Shown piece by piece: positions 1-9,367 of a DNA stretch of 64,000 bases (positions are counted from its first letter, which is position 1; the number at the start of each line of letters is the position of its first letter). The stretch spans positions 248,001-312,000 of the forward strand of contig NZ_LKBA01000019.1 in assembly GCF_001307765.1 (NCBI RefSeq). The letters run 5' to 3'. Origin of the DNA: Aliiroseovarius crassostreae (GTDB lineage: Bacteria > Pseudomonadota > Alphaproteobacteria > Rhodobacterales > Rhodobacteraceae). The notes under the pieces are model-generated. The model saw only the letters and a program-made list of their open reading frames with translations. It searched no databases and was not told the origin of the DNA. The position numbers and the translations under genes are program-made.

Positions 1-56
1 GGATCTGGATTGTAGACGGGCATCTGCATATCCATTCGTATCTGGTGATCGGGCGC

Positions 57-350
57 TCAGATCTTGGGGTCAATGCTGCCCGGCTCACCAACTGGCTCAA
101 GCTGCTCTATGCCCAGCCGGGACGAGAGGCAGGCACGGCCCGTGTCGCGCCAGATCGGGACATTCAGGCTCATGTCGCATAAGGCCATGAAGGCGCGCCC
201 GTCCACGAACAGGCAGATTTCCTGACCCAGCTCCACCCGTCCGCCCTGACTGTCGGTGCAATAACAGTCGATCACCCGCCCACTGGGGGCGGTCACATCT
301 GCCTGAGCTGCCGGGCCGACAAGCATGGCGATAAGAAGGAAATGGCGCAT
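57..350 (-). CDS. small secreted protein of unknown function
   Basis: A 97-residue protein. Residues 1-17 form a short hydrophobic signal peptide ending in AQA, so the product is probably exported to the periplasm. The mature part has several cysteines (a CYC motif near residue 29, then single cysteines near 46, 58 and 74), which could form disulfides. I recognise no family. It is transcribed away from prfA with only about 63 bp between the two start codons, so both promoters must lie in that gap. It looks real because of the signal peptide and the tight divergent spacing, but no role is proposed. Confidence 0.6.
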   Translation of the reverse strand: MRHFLLIAMLVGPAAQADVTAPSGRVIDCYCTDSQGGRVELGQEICLFVDGRAFMALCDMSLNVPIWRDTGRACLSSRLGIEQLEPVGEPGSIDPKI

Positions 351-413
351 GAGGTCAGTATATCACGGTCCGGCCTCTTGACCAAAACCCGGCAATAAGA
401 CAGACCGATCTTC

Positions 414-1469
414 ATGGTTCCTTTGGAAAAACTCAACGCGATCACCGAGCGGTTCGAATTTCTCGAAGCGCGCATGTCACAAGGTCTGTCCGGCGATGAA
501 ATCGCCGCGGTTGGCCGTGAATATGCGGAGCTGAAACCCGTGGTGGAGGAAATTGCAGCCTATAAGCAGCTCCTGGCCGATATCGAAGAGGCCGAGGTGA
601 TGATGGGCGATCCGGAGATGCGGGAACTGGCGGAAGAAGAGCTGCCCCAGCTGACCGCCCGTCTGCCCGAGGCTGAGCAGGGGATGCGGCTTGCGCTTTT
701 GCCCAGGGATGCGGCGGACAGTCGCCCGGCAATGATCGAGATCCGCCCCGGCACCGGCGGGGATGAGGCGGCGCTTTTTGCCGGTGATTTGCTGCGTATG
801 TATCAGCGATACGCCGAAACGCAGGGCTGGAAATTTGAAATCATGCAGCAGTCCCTGTCGGAACTGGGAGGAGTGAAAGACGTCACCGCACATGTGAAGG
901 GCGAGGGGGTCTTTGCACGTCTCAAGTTCGAAAGCGGTGTGCATCGGGTGCAACGCGTGCCGGAAACCGAAAGTGGCGGGCGGATCCATACCTCTGCGGC
1001 AACCGTGGCGGTTCTGCCGGAAGCCGAAGATGTGGATATCCAGATCGACGCAAATGATATCCGCATTGATACGATGCGGTCCTCCGGCGCGGGGGGACAA
1101 CATGTGAACACAACCGATTCTGCGGTGCGGATCACTCACCTGCCAACCGGCATCGTTGTGACCAGTTCGGAAAAATCCCAGCATCGCAATCGCGAGATCG
1201 CAATGCAGGTTCTGAAAACCCGACTGTATGATCAGGAGCGGCAACGGATTGACGATGAACGCTCGGCGGACCGGAAATCACAGGTCGGTTCAGGGGATCG
1301 CTCGGAACGGATCCGCACCTACAATTTTCCGCAAGGGCGCATGACGGACCACCGGATCAACCTCACGCTTTACAAGCTTGACCAGATCATGAACGGGGAT
1401 CTGGACGAGGTGATTGACGCGCTGATTGCCGAAACCCAGGCCGCACAATTGGCTGAGATGGACACATGA
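414..1469 (+). CDS. prfA: peptide chain release factor 1
   Basis: A 351-residue class I release factor that reads UAA and UAG stop codons and triggers peptidyl-tRNA hydrolysis in the ribosome. The catalytic GGQ tripeptide is present in the motif [17 protein letters not shown] near residue 229, followed by the usual basic segment [10 protein letters not shown]. Length is typical of the family. The ATG start gives the normal N-terminus [12 protein letters not shown]. Its stop overlaps the start of prmC by 4 bp (ATGA), so the two are co-translated. The neighbour methylates the glutamine of the GGQ motif, a conserved pairing. Confidence 0.97.
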   Translation: MVPLEKLNAITERFEFLEARMSQGLSGDEIAAVGREYAELKPVVEEIAAYKQLLADIEEAEVMMGDPEMRELAEEELPQLTARLPEAEQGMRLALLPRDAADSRPAMIEIRPGTGGDEAALFAGDLLRMYQRYAETQGWKFEIMQQSLSELGGVKDVTAHVKGEGVFARLKFESGVHRVQRVPETESGGRIHTSAATVAVLPEAEDVDIQIDANDIRIDTMRSSGAGGQHVNTTDSAVRITHLPTGIVVTSSEKSQHRNREIAMQVLKTRLYDQERQRIDDERSADRKSQVGSGDRSERIRTYNFPQGRMTDHRINLTLYKLDQIMNGDLDEVIDALIAETQAAQLAEMDT

Positions 1470-2311
1470 CTGCGCCTGATCTGACGGCACAGATGCTGCT
1501 GGTGCAGGGTGTGCGGCGGCTTTCTGAGGCGGGCATCGAGGGTGGAGCGGGGGATGCGCGCGCGCTGCTGGCTTACGCTCTGGGAATTGATCGCGGACGC
1601 CTGACGCTGGCGCTGCCTGACCCGGTCAGCGCGGATCAGAAACAAAGGTTCGACCAAGCCATCGAGGCCCGGATTGCCCGCCAGCCGGTGGCCCAGATCG
1701 TGGGCAAACGCCATTTCTATGGGCGTGACTTCCGCGTCACGCAGGATGTGCTGGATCCGCGCCCTGAGACCGAAGAACTGGTCTCACTGGCCCTGCAGGC
1801 ACCGTTCGGGCGGGTTCTGGATCTGGGCACGGGATCAGGCTGCATCCTTGTGACGCTTCTGGCTGAATGTGAGGGCGCGCAGGGGGTGGGGGTGGACCTG
1901 TCACCAGCGGCGCTTGAGGTGGCTTGCGAAAATGCCAGGGCCCTTGGCGTTCTGCCCCGTATTTCCTTTCTCAAAGGCAGCTGGTTTGAACCCGTGGATG
2001 GTCGATTTGACCTGATCGTCTCCAACCCCCCCTATATTGCAGCAGACGAGATGGCGGGTCTCGCGCCGGATGTGCTGAACTGGGAGCCGCATATGGCGCT
2101 GACGCCGGGCGGGGATGGGTTGGAACCGTATCGAGAAATTGCCGCTCAATCGATCCGCTTTTTGCAACCGGGCGGACGGGTGATGGTTGAAGTTGGCCCC
2201 ACGCAGGGGGCAGCGGTGGCCGGGATGTTCGGGGGCGCTGGCCTGTCCGATGTTCAGATCAAACAGGACATGGATGGCCGGGATCGGGTGGTTTGTGCCA
2301 TACTGCGGTAG
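1466..2311 (+). CDS. prmC: release factor glutamine N5-methyltransferase
   Basis: A 281-residue SAM-dependent methyltransferase (HemK/PrmC) that methylates the GGQ glutamine of release factors. The N-terminal helical domain covers about residues 1-75. The Rossmann methyltransferase domain follows, with the SAM loop DLGTGSGC and the catalytic NPPY motif (SNPPYIA) that holds the target glutamine. The start codon overlaps the prfA stop, so the gene is in an operon with its substrate. Length and motifs are normal. Confidence 0.95.
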   Translation: MTAPDLTAQMLLVQGVRRLSEAGIEGGAGDARALLAYALGIDRGRLTLALPDPVSADQKQRFDQAIEARIARQPVAQIVGKRHFYGRDFRVTQDVLDPRPETEELVSLALQAPFGRVLDLGTGSGCILVTLLAECEGAQGVGVDLSPAALEVACENARALGVLPRISFLKGSWFEPVDGRFDLIVSNPPYIAADEMAGLAPDVLNWEPHMALTPGGDGLEPYREIAAQSIRFLQPGGRVMVEVGPTQGAAVAGMFGGAGLSDVQIKQDMDGRDRVVCAILR

Positions 2312-2575
2312 TCCATCCCGTGTTTTTGTCTCTGGCTGCGCAAAATGATGTGCGAAAATGTGGAAAAAACGCGTTTTCCGTATGAAACAGGCAGATTGCA
2401 CTTGTCTCTCCTGTCGGTGATGGTTACGAAAGAGATGTCGATGGCGGTAGTCCCTTGGGACATCGGTCGACTTTAAGCCCCAAAAACGGACCTGTGGATG
2501 CGCCTTCGCGCCCTGTCCGAGACAACACTGGTCCTTGCGACCACTTGCCTGTGACAAGGCTGAAAGCAAAAGCTA

Positions 2576-3151
2576 ATGAGATCTTCGAAGTCCCGCTCGC
2601 GCAATAAGTCGAACCGCAACCGGAACAATCCGGGCAATATCATCAACCGCGTATTTGACAGCTCGGGCCCAGAGGGCAAGGTGCGTGGCACGCCGCAGCA
2701 GATAATCGAGAAATACAGCCAGCTGGCACGCGATGCCTTCCTGTCGAATGATCGGGTGGCTGGCGAAAACTTTCAGCAGCATGCTGAGCATTATACGCGT
2801 ATTCTGGCAGAAGCGCAGCGCGAGGTGGATGCCCGGCGCCAGCAGACGGAACAGCAAAACCGCGAGCGCCAGCAACGTGAAAAGGACGAACGGGAGCGTA
2901 AGGCAGACACATCCGCCGATGTCGTTGACGCGCCTTCTGATACCACTTTGGAAGGGGCTGAGCAACCAGATCTGATCGAGGCATCCGAGGATAGCGGGCT
3001 GGTCGAAACCCCTGAGAGCAAGCCCAAAAAGGTCCCAGCCAAACCGCGCAAACCGCGCCGTCCGGCCAAGCCCAAGACGGATGTGAAATCCGACGATCAG
3101 AACGGCGGGGGCACGCAATCGCAGCCCGACGCGCCGGAAGCTGCTGAATAA
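2576..3151 (+). CDS. DUF4167 domain protein
   Basis: A 191-residue protein. The N-terminus is very basic and asparagine-rich (RSSKSRSRNKSNRNRNNPGN) and is followed by the conserved DUF4167 block, about residues 22-85, with motifs GTPQQIIEKY and AENFQQHAEHY-like helices. The rest is low-complexity: an Arg/Gln/Glu-rich helix and then an acidic and proline/lysine-rich tail. The family sits after prfA-prmC in many alphaproteobacteria and its function is not known; the basic N-terminus suggests nucleic-acid contact. The 264-bp gap upstream of it (2312-2575) holds no gene I can support and presumably its promoter. It is the last core gene before the first island. Confidence 0.85.
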   Translation: MRSSKSRSRNKSNRNRNNPGNIINRVFDSSGPEGKVRGTPQQIIEKYSQLARDAFLSNDRVAGENFQQHAEHYTRILAEAQREVDARRQQTEQQNRERQQREKDERERKADTSADVVDAPSDTTLEGAEQPDLIEASEDSGLVETPESKPKKVPAKPRKPRRPAKPKTDVKSDDQNGGGTQSQPDAPEAAE

Positions 3152-3348
3152 CGCGCCTGCCGTCCTTTGGTGAATTGACAATTCTGAGGTGTCCAATGCT
3201 TTGCATGGGCACCTTTTTGCGCCCTGTTCAGGGCGACATTGGAAAAAACCCCGGTCATAGGACCTGAAGCATTCCAGATTTTGGGATATGGCAGAGGTCC
3301 GAAGGGAAAATTTTCGTTTTTTTTGCCGACTGGACCTGTCGCGTTTTC

Positions 3349-3651
3349 GTGCCGCCCCAGGTGCTCGTTTATGTGAACGCCTCGAAAACGCTCATGATCG
3401 AGAACCTTGCCGTGCTGTTCGCGGCGGGCGAATTGAAGTTCGCTCACGACCTGCCGCTAAGGCAGGAGATTGAGGCAGACCTCGGATCGTTCACGACCCA
3501 GACAACGGCGGCTGGCAACATGGTGATCAGCCAGAGTCGCAACGCGTCGGGTCACAGCGACTTGGGCATCGGTTTGATCTGTGCCGCCTTCGCTTCCCAA
3601 TACCTCGCATCGCAGAGCATCAAGGTCAGTCATCTACGGGGATGGTACTGA
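3349..3651 (+). pseudogene. phage terminase large subunit, C-terminal remnant
   Basis: About 100 codons that resemble the C-terminal nuclease part of phage large terminases: a strand of the type KTLMIENLAVLFAAGELKFA, the phrase DLPLRQEIEADLGSF and, near the end, a segment equivalent to the usual HDDLVLA motif but written GHSDLGIG. The conserved second aspartate of HDD is therefore serine-aspartate here. The ATPase half is absent; the frame is open a short way upstream (to about 3310) with no good start. It is most likely a dead fragment marking the left end of the island. The family assignment rests on pattern similarity only. Confidence 0.45.
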
Positions 3652-3734
3652 AATTCCGGGCGCTCTCTTCGCGCTCGTGCCTGTCTCGCCTGCCGTTGCC
3701 CGACGAGTTCGACGAGACGGGAGCGGCCTCAGGG

Positions 3735-4223
3735 CTATTTCGATTTTCGTCTCTGTTCGAGGCGGCTGTCCAACTCAACGTCATCTTGCAATTGGCGGGC
3801 GTGGCGCGCGCGTGCCTTTTCATATGCTTTGCGGATTCCACCCGGTGAACTGCTGAACATACGGTTCTCTTCACGGTATTCGCGCGCTGTCCTCGAAATA
3901 TTGATTTTCTTGCCCTCGCCAACGTCTTTCATCATCCGCGTTGTGAACCAATCAAAAATATCGTCCAAATCGTAATTTGCGCCGGGATTAAAGTCGACCT
4001 CTCGGAAGAAGCCGAGTCTGTGAGCAAGTTGTGCCTGATCCCCGTCCTCCATATCGTATTCAGAGACTGCGCGTGCTGACTTTTGCACGTATTCTTTGAC
4101 CCAATTAGGCAATGAAGTTTCGCTTATGTGGGTTGCAAGCAAACGCCACGCTTTCTTGGCGTCGCCGGGTTCGCGTTCCGCATCGCGTGCCATCTCGTCT
4201 AACAAGTTGGAGTTTTCGTCCAT
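3735..4223 (-). CDS. hypothetical island protein
   Basis: A 162-residue, soluble, charged protein starting MDENSNLLDEMARD. I chose the ATG at 4223 instead of an upstream in-frame start because the extra 27 residues look like untranslated sequence. The C-terminus is rich in Arg, Lys and Glu (KARARHARQLQDD). No domain is recognised. It lies between the terminase remnant and two small genes on the other strand, so it is likely part of the island's accessory set. Confidence 0.55.
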   Translation of the reverse strand: MDENSNLLDEMARDAEREPGDAKKAWRLLATHISETSLPNWVKEYVQKSARAVSEYDMEDGDQAQLAHRLGFFREVDFNPGANYDLDDIFDWFTTRMMKDVGEGKKINISRTAREYREENRMFSSSPGGIRKAYEKARARHARQLQDDVELDSRLEQRRKSK

Positions 4224-4330
4224 GTTCGGCGCTCCAGTTTCTGTGTGCGGGGTATGGGATAGTCGGGTCAGTCCTTGAGGGGATCGCAAACTGCAAGGAC
4301 ACATCGCAATGGTATGAAGGAAACTCTACG

Positions 4331-4504
4331 ATGAAAGTACTGAAACCCGCCGCGCTCAAGCGGCGCGACTTCAACCGCCTCGGCAAGTATCTGCTGGCGA
4401 ACGGCGTCAGAGAAATCACTATCACACGCGCCGACAGCACGCAAACGATGAAGTTCCACAAATACGGCTTCTGGCGAGTGACGAAGGAGGAGGTGGCGCA
4501 ATGA
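4331..4504 (+). CDS. small hypothetical protein
   Basis: A 57-residue basic protein starting MKVLKPAALKRRDFNRL. It has a small alpha/beta look (KRRDFNRLGKYLLANGVREITITRAD) but no recognised family. The stop overlaps the next gene's start (ATGA at 4501-4504), with the ribosome site AAGGAGGAGG just upstream serving the second gene. The overlap shows the two are translated together. Confidence 0.6.
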   Translation: MKVLKPAALKRRDFNRLGKYLLANGVREITITRADSTQTMKFHKYGFWRVTKEEVAQ

Positions 4505-4767
4505 CCGTGCTCGAAAAGCTGCCGACGCGCCCGCTCAACATGCTCGTTCCGCAATCCGATCTCGAAGCCATGCTGGCGCGCGAGATCGACGAGCGGTGTC
4601 ACCGGAAGGTGACCAAACGTCTGGCGCTTCAACTCGCGCAAGCCGTTCTGCAAGACGACCATGACGGCATGTTCTTTGCCGAGAAGCTGGCGGAACGGCT
4701 CCAAGTGCGTCTGCGCAAAGAAGTCGCGCTGAAAGAAATCTACATTGATCGGCCTAGCCGCAAGTAG
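4501..4767 (+). CDS. small hypothetical protein
   Basis: An 88-residue, mostly helical, charged protein (EKLPTRPLNMLVPQSDLEAML). A strong ribosome site (AAGGAGGAGG) precedes the ATG and overlaps the end of the previous gene. No family is recognised. A clear hairpin terminator follows at 4779-4812, so this pair forms a short two-gene transcript inside the island. Confidence 0.6.
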   Translation: MTVLEKLPTRPLNMLVPQSDLEAMLAREIDERCHRKVTKRLALQLAQAVLQDDHDGMFFAEKLAERLQVRLRKEVALKEIYIDRPSRK

Positions 4768-4778
4768 ATCGTGAAAAG

Positions 4779-4812
4779 CAAAACGGGCGGCCATCGAGCC
4801 GCCCGTTTTCGT
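4779..4812 (+). terminator. intrinsic terminator of the two small genes
   Basis: The stem AAACGGGCGGC pairs with GCCGCCCGTTT across a six-base loop and is followed by a short T run (TTTTC). It lies 12 bp after the stop of the second small gene. Confidence 0.75.
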
Positions 4813-4920
4813 TCTGCGTGGCGCGCCCAGCGACCCCCGAAAAATCGCGCGCTGATGGGCGTCTCCATGTTTTGGGCATCCGTCACGCCCGCGAACGCGA
4901 CCCCCGCCTTAGACGCGCGC

Positions 4921-5409
4921 TCACGCGGATTCGCGCAAGATAACTGCTCGGAGATCGGCGGTCACGTCCTGGACTCCAGCGGCATCCCAAATGTCGTCAC
5001 GCAGCAAGAACCGATGGCTATTGGTGTGCTTGGTGAACTTGGAGCGGTCCCGCACAACCGACGATGGGATCAAGGCGGCTCGCGCCACACCAAATTCAGC
5101 GTTCAGCAATACACCTGCCAAAACATCGAACCCGGCCAGATCTCGAATGGCAGACAGTTGGCGGGACGTGTTGTGCTGGTGCAGTCTCCTGCCTTTGATC
5201 TGAAACCGGGTGCCTTCGGCGTCGGTCGCGTCGTAGCCCTTGACGGAGTTTGCCGCCTGCTCCCACCCGAAGGCGCGACAGAACAACCACTCGGCATAGT
5301 CCCCGGTTGGATTGTTGGCGCTTCGCAGAATTCCGCGCGCACGCAGTTCGTCGAGAACCCCGGTATGTGTCTTGAGTAAATCGGAAACTGAAAGCGCGCT
5401 GTAATTCAT
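4921..5409 (-). CDS. restriction-endonuclease-like hypothetical protein
   Basis: A 162-residue protein starting MNYSALSVSDLLKTH. The middle part has the layout of a PD-(D/E)XK nuclease core: DYAEWLFCRAFGW (helix with a possible acidic residue), then GYDATDAEG and the QIKGR strand, where Asp and the Q-x-K triplet would bind metal. The C-terminal part (about residues 70-110) has beta strands of the usual type (GFDVLAGVLLN). Whether it cuts DNA is not shown. It lies directly downstream of the replication-initiator-like gene on the same strand, separated by about 72 bp, so it is probably in the same transcript. Confidence 0.5.
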   Translation of the reverse strand: MNYSALSVSDLLKTHTGVLDELRARGILRSANNPTGDYAEWLFCRAFGWEQAANSVKGYDATDAEGTRFQIKGRRLHQHNTSRQLSAIRDLAGFDVLAGVLLNAEFGVARAALIPSSVVRDRSKFTKHTNSHRFLLRDDIWDAAGVQDVTADLRAVILRESA

Positions 5410-5481
5410 GTGACCAGCGTAAGGGCCCATGATGCGAATGTCATGGCGCATCTGGGTAGACGACGTCCAACGGCGGTTCTT

Positions 5482-6864
5482 TCAGTCCTGGGCGGATGCT
5501 TTAGCAGATTGAAATCGCCAGATAGCATGGTCAAGGCTCAATGGCGTCCATTGGCGTCCGCGTTTCCGAAGAACCTTCGCTGCCAATCGGACGAGAATTG
5601 CCGCCTGACGCGGTTGTGGTATCGCATCCAATTTCAGGGCATTGGCAACGTATCGTTGCACCATCCGGTCAGGCTTTATCAGATTGTCGTCGCCAGCCAG
5701 CATCATGAAATAGTCGAATGCGATACCGCTGGATTGGCCGGGCAGGCCCAAGATCATCGCCTCTGCATATTCGCAGCGGTCTAGATCGAGATCGGCAAAG
5801 GTGTTGATCCCGGCTTCGGTCAACGCGCGGCAGTAGAGCAGAACCGCTTCTGACTTGAGGATACCGGAGCGGGACGACGTGCGCTGCCGATTCTGGAAAA
5901 CGGTATCGGCCATCCCATCAATGCCAAGCGTGTCGAAGAAGGCTGTCAGATCGGTTAGCCGCTGCTCACCTTCACCTCTTCCTTCACGGGTCGGGGCAAA
6001 TCGTGCCCAGCCGGTGTACTCGCATAAATTCGAAACCACCTTCTGCGTACTCGCATATCGAACCCCAATCGAAAACACCGCATCCACAACGCAAAACGGC
6101 AATGATGCATAGCGGTATTCATCCGCCAGCACCGGGACCACCAGTCCTGATTGTTCGATGTGATCGGCCAGTTTCGAAACTGGCGACGCGCTGTCCAATT
6201 CCAAGCCTGCCGCGATATGTAGACGATAAGTGACACAAGAAGCGCACCCAAGCAACACGGCAAAGGTGATCTTGGTTTCATCAGCCCACTTTTGCAGCAG
6301 CGGGCCGAGATGTCGCTGGATCTGGCTGTGGATCAGGTTGGGCAATACATCGCCCGGTTGGGCGTCATATCCCTTGTTCGGACCGACCAAGCGAAACTCC
6401 GGCATGCGCTTTTTGCGGTGCAGCGGGATCTGCGCCAGCAAAGCACCGCCAAATTTGCCCTGACACAAAGCGATCTCATTGGCGTCGATCAGCCCGTAGA
6501 CCTCCATATCTCCCATGGCGTCAAAGAAGTTCTCTGAAAACCTCCACGTCAAATAGCGGCCTGTCGGTCCAATTGCGAGGTGGTCGAAGAATTCTGGAAA
6601 CGCAGCCAGCTCTGCAACCGGCTTGCGTAGGAACCGGCTTGAGCGAGTGTCGGATGGAAAACCCAGTTGGCGGAGGTGCGCGACCGTGACGAAATGGTCC
6701 TTCGGCTCGTAAACCTCATCTATCGCGGGCCAACCCTCTCCGGTCTGATCTTGTAGAAAGATCAGCGCGAAGAAGAGCTTCACTGTGGCTGGGGAAAATC
6801 CAGACAGCTTAATGAACTCAGCAATATCGGCCGAGATACGGAATTTGGTGTGAGGGTAGTCCAA
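5482..6864 (-). CDS. replication-initiator-like protein with C-terminal HhH-GPD-like domain
   Basis: A 460-residue protein if the TTG at 6864 is the start; this codon has an AAAGGA ribosome site 8 bases upstream, better than the ATG 38 codons earlier. The N-terminal half (to about residue 240) looks like a plasmid or phage replication initiator with winged-helix DNA-binding segments (FSPATVKLFFALIFL; RYLTWRFSENFF; LIDANEIALCQGKF). The C-terminal part, about residues 280-420, resembles HhH-GPD DNA glycosylases: an LPGQSSG turn where the hairpin glycine motif is expected, then FDYFMMLAG and IKPDRMVQRYV, which matches the KPD-x-x-V-x-R-F pattern. Both assignments are by eye. The fusion is unusual. 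Confidence 0.5.
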   Translation of the reverse strand: MDYPHTKFRISADIAEFIKLSGFSPATVKLFFALIFLQDQTGEGWPAIDEVYEPKDHFVTVAHLRQLGFPSDTRSSRFLRKPVAELAAFPEFFDHLAIGPTGRYLTWRFSENFFDAMGDMEVYGLIDANEIALCQGKFGGALLAQIPLHRKKRMPEFRLVGPNKGYDAQPGDVLPNLIHSQIQRHLGPLLQKWADETKITFAVLLGCASCVTYRLHIAAGLELDSASPVSKLADHIEQSGLVVPVLADEYRYASLPFCVVDAVFSIGVRYASTQKVVSNLCEYTGWARFAPTREGRGEGEQRLTDLTAFFDTLGIDGMADTVFQNRQRTSSRSGILKSEAVLLYCRALTEAGINTFADLDLDRCEYAEAMILGLPGQSSGIAFDYFMMLAGDDNLIKPDRMVQRYVANALKLDAIPQPRQAAILVRLAAKVLRKRGRQWTPLSLDHAIWRFQSAKASAQD

Positions 6865-7229
6865 TTTTATTTTCCTTTCTTGATGGAAAGGAAATGGAAA
6901 CGTGGCGGCTTGGGCGGAAAGATATCGGCGAAGGTTTTCTACAATAATGCATCGTTGATCACTTTTCTGCCAAAACAACTACCAATGTCATTTCGCAAGT
7001 CGCCCAGTCCAACTCAAAACCTGCATTTTTTGCAGTCCGGACGTTCTAAGAATTTGATAAAGCAATCAAATACCCACGCAGAAGTAATGAATATTAGAAC
7101 CCCAGAAATCATGAAATGACGTTGCTTTGGTGGGGTTAGGGGCAAACAGGTTTCCCTGTTCGCCCAAGCATAGCACCGTTCTGCATGTGGCTACCGCGCA
7201 AATTTCCTGTGCGAAGGAAGGCTCGCGGA
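6865..7229. other. AT-rich non-coding region between initiator-like gene and integrase
   Basis: No gene is supported in these 365 bp. It is clearly more AT-rich than its surroundings and lies upstream of the initiator-like gene, where a replication origin or promoter could be. A short inverted repeat (TTTCCTTT / AAAGGAAA, about 6882-6897) flanks the upstream region of the initiator-like gene. A 12-bp stem at 7139-7165 (GGGGCAAACAGG / CCTGTTCGCCC) lies just beyond the integrase stop and may end its transcript, although no T run follows it. I see no clear iterons. Confidence 0.4.
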
Positions 7230-9248
7230 TCACACCACACGCAAGCGTTTGCGCGTGGCCTGCAAGTCAGACACTTTGGCCTTCTTACCATCGGCAAAGG
7301 GGCTTTGGATCATCGAAATGTCGATGTCTACGCGCTGCACGATCTCATGCAGGTATTCGAGATCATGGCCGTCGCCGCCATAGTGTTTAAGATTCACGGT
7401 CTCCATTTCGTGCCCCATGAGAATATGGCGCAACTCACTGTCGGTGCGGGCCTTGATCTGTTCGACATTGAACTGCGTGCGGAAGCTGTGGAAGTCGATG
7501 CGCTTTTCATAGACATCGTTGGCTTTGCGGAACCGTGTAAAATCCTTGGTGAAGTTTTCTGACAGAGTTTTGCGGTTCTTCCCACGCGTTAAGTGCGGGA
7601 ACAGGCGATCCTCGCCTTCGCGCTGGCGCATCGCGACCAGATCAAGGAAGCCAAGGGCAACGAGGCTGTTGTGCAGGGGCACACGGCGCGTTGCTGCTTT
7701 GGACTTCAAACGCTGCCAAGATGCGCCGACTTTAATGTCAAAATAGTCAATGCCGTTTTCAGCCCGAATATCATCGAGGCGCAGTTGCAGCACTTCTTCT
7801 TCGCGCATTCCGTGCAGCACAGCGACAATTGGTGCCCAGAACATCGGATCGCCGATGTCCTCGATTTCACCTTGAAACAGAGGGGTTCTGAAAAGTTTCT
7901 GCAGCTCATCGCCCCAGATTTTGCGGCTGTTGTCTTCTTGCAGAATTTCAAGGCGTTGCAGCTCTCCTTTGGACCAGATCACATCTTCCATGAAGTTCTC
8001 TGAGAGGTAGCCGTGCGCAATCAAATAGCGCAGCACACGCTGAGTGTCCTGCATATGTCGATAGACGGTATTTACACGAAGACGCGCAATATTTTCCTGA
8101 TGTTCAGCTGCTTCAATGTTGCCCTGACTTGCGCCAGCCTTCTTCATCATTGCATGGACCCGGGCCTTATTTTTCTGCTCCTTCAAATTGGTTGCTTCGA
8201 CGATTTCACGCATCGGGCGCTTCTCGGCGGAAGATTTGCCATGGTTCACGGGCACGTGCTGGATGATCGAAAACGCTTCAGTGAAATCCCCTACTACAAG
8301 TTCGCACACCGGCTTGTCGCCGATCACGTCGACAAGCAACTTGGCTGTGGATTGCAGGTTCGCAAAAGAATTGCGTTTGTAGGACTCACCTTTGGCTTTG
8401 ACAGCAGTTTCTTCCACCTGCTTTCCCATTTTGCCTTCCAAGCGAACCGCACCGTATTTTTCGAAAGCTTCCGACAGCTTGATTGACGCCTTCTTCGATA
8501 CTTTTGGGCTTGGACGCAGGGTCGGTTCAGGCTCCGTCAGTGGCGCGCTGACAGGCGCAGAAGGCGTTGCGGGAGCAGGCTGAGCAACTACATGAGTTGA
8601 GGGCGCTTCGTGAACCGCAATAGCCGCAGGCTCTACACGATAGGCAGGCATTGAAGGCATCGCGTCAGGTGCCATCGCCGCCTCAAAGAAACGGCTGGGC
8701 GCGGAGAAAAAACCATGGTCGCGTCGTGACTTCTCGTTGCTGAGATCCAACAATACGCGGGTAGCCTCATAGGCCAGAGCCATCCAATCGCTGCTATCTT
8801 CTGAAATTTGCACGCCCAGACGTTCCGCCGCTGCGCGAACAGGAGAGCGCGCCACTTCACGGTTGCGCAAAAGCAGTGCCTCGCGCAGCGTGTTTTGCAA
8901 GACCAGCTCTCGCTCGGCGGCCATCTGCGCTTCTTTATGGGTTCGCTCAGGTGCGATGGCGCGTGCGGCATCCGAAGCTGCGATTTCAAATCGCACCAAT
9001 TCGGTCAACACACGTTCCATCAGACCTGTTTCCATAATCGCAACGCCCCTCGCATAGTCGAAGGCAAGAGAGCTGAGCCACGTCAATCGGCGGGCCAGCA
9101 CCTCAGCCTCGCGCACCAAATGAGTCCGCAAGGAAAAAACGAGAAACGGGTTTGAAGTGTTTTTTGAAAAAAAACCTGGGATACGCCGCCGCCAGTAAAA
9201 TGATGACGGTCTGCGTTCCAGATGCAGGCATGTGTTTGATCTTCTCAA
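7230..9248 (-). CDS. tyrosine-type site-specific integrase
   Basis: About 672 residues. The C-terminal half is a tyrosine recombinase with Arg in GMREEE, His-x-x-Arg in DFHSFR, His in LMGHE and the nucleophile in LKHYGG. The N-terminus opens with LERRPSSFYWRRRIP, the signature of the DUF6538-type N-terminal domain of long integrases. I prefer the TTG at 9248, which has a GGAG site eight bases upstream; an ATG at 9341 would place the start upstream of the tRNA terminator. The gene begins about 120 bp from the tRNA-Asn 3' end, the expected place for an integrase using that tRNA as attachment site. Confidence 0.88.
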   Translation of the reverse strand: MRRSNTCLHLERRPSSFYWRRRIPGFFSKNTSNPFLVFSLRTHLVREAEVLARRLTWLSSLAFDYARGVAIMETGLMERVLTELVRFEIAASDAARAIAPERTHKEAQMAAERELVLQNTLREALLLRNREVARSPVRAAAERLGVQISEDSSDWMALAYEATRVLLDLSNEKSRRDHGFFSAPSRFFEAAMAPDAMPSMPAYRVEPAAIAVHEAPSTHVVAQPAPATPSAPVSAPLTEPEPTLRPSPKVSKKASIKLSEAFEKYGAVRLEGKMGKQVEETAVKAKGESYKRNSFANLQSTAKLLVDVIGDKPVCELVVGDFTEAFSIIQHVPVNHGKSSAEKRPMREIVEATNLKEQKNKARVHAMMKKAGASQGNIEAAEHQENIARLRVNTVYRHMQDTQRVLRYLIAHGYLSENFMEDVIWSKGELQRLEILQEDNSRKIWGDELQKLFRTPLFQGEIEDIGDPMFWAPIVAVLHGMREEEVLQLRLDDIRAENGIDYFDIKVGASWQRLKSKAATRRVPLHNSLVALGFLDLVAMRQREGEDRLFPHLTRGKNRKTLSENFTKDFTRFRKANDVYEKRIDFHSFRTQFNVEQIKARTDSELRHILMGHEMETVNLKHYGGDGHDLEYLHEIVQRVDIDISMIQSPFADGKKAKVSDLQATRKRLRVV

Positions 9249-9310
9249 TGCTCCGACTCCCGCAAGGGGTTTGTGTAATCGGATGTGACAGAGAATGTGC
9301 CCAGAACGAC

Positions 9311-9336
9311 AAAAGCGCCCCAAGAAGGAGCGCTTT
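9311..9336 (-). terminator. terminator of tRNA-Asn
   Basis: On the minus strand the stem AAAGCGC pairs with GCGCTTT and continues into TTTTG. It lies 32 bp after the end of the tRNA-Asn gene and upstream of the integrase start chosen here. Confidence 0.65.
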
Positions 9337-9367
9337 GTCATTTGTTTTCAATCCCTTGTAGGGATTT

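Noticed and set aside
477-1244. 255-codon minus-strand frame over prfA
   Set aside because: Antisense shadow of prfA, with His-rich low-complexity translation and no family.
3150-3300. Left attachment site of the tRNA-Asn island
   Set aside because: I looked for a copy of the tRNA 3' end (GGTAGGGATCG or its complement) and found none, so no site is reported.
4771-5379. 202-codon plus-strand frame
   Set aside because: Antisense to the nuclease-like gene and starts inside a terminator hairpin.
9249-9341. ATG at 9341 as integrase start
   Set aside because: It overlaps the tRNA terminator and gives 31 residues with no family similarity. The TTG at 9248 has a better ribosome site.
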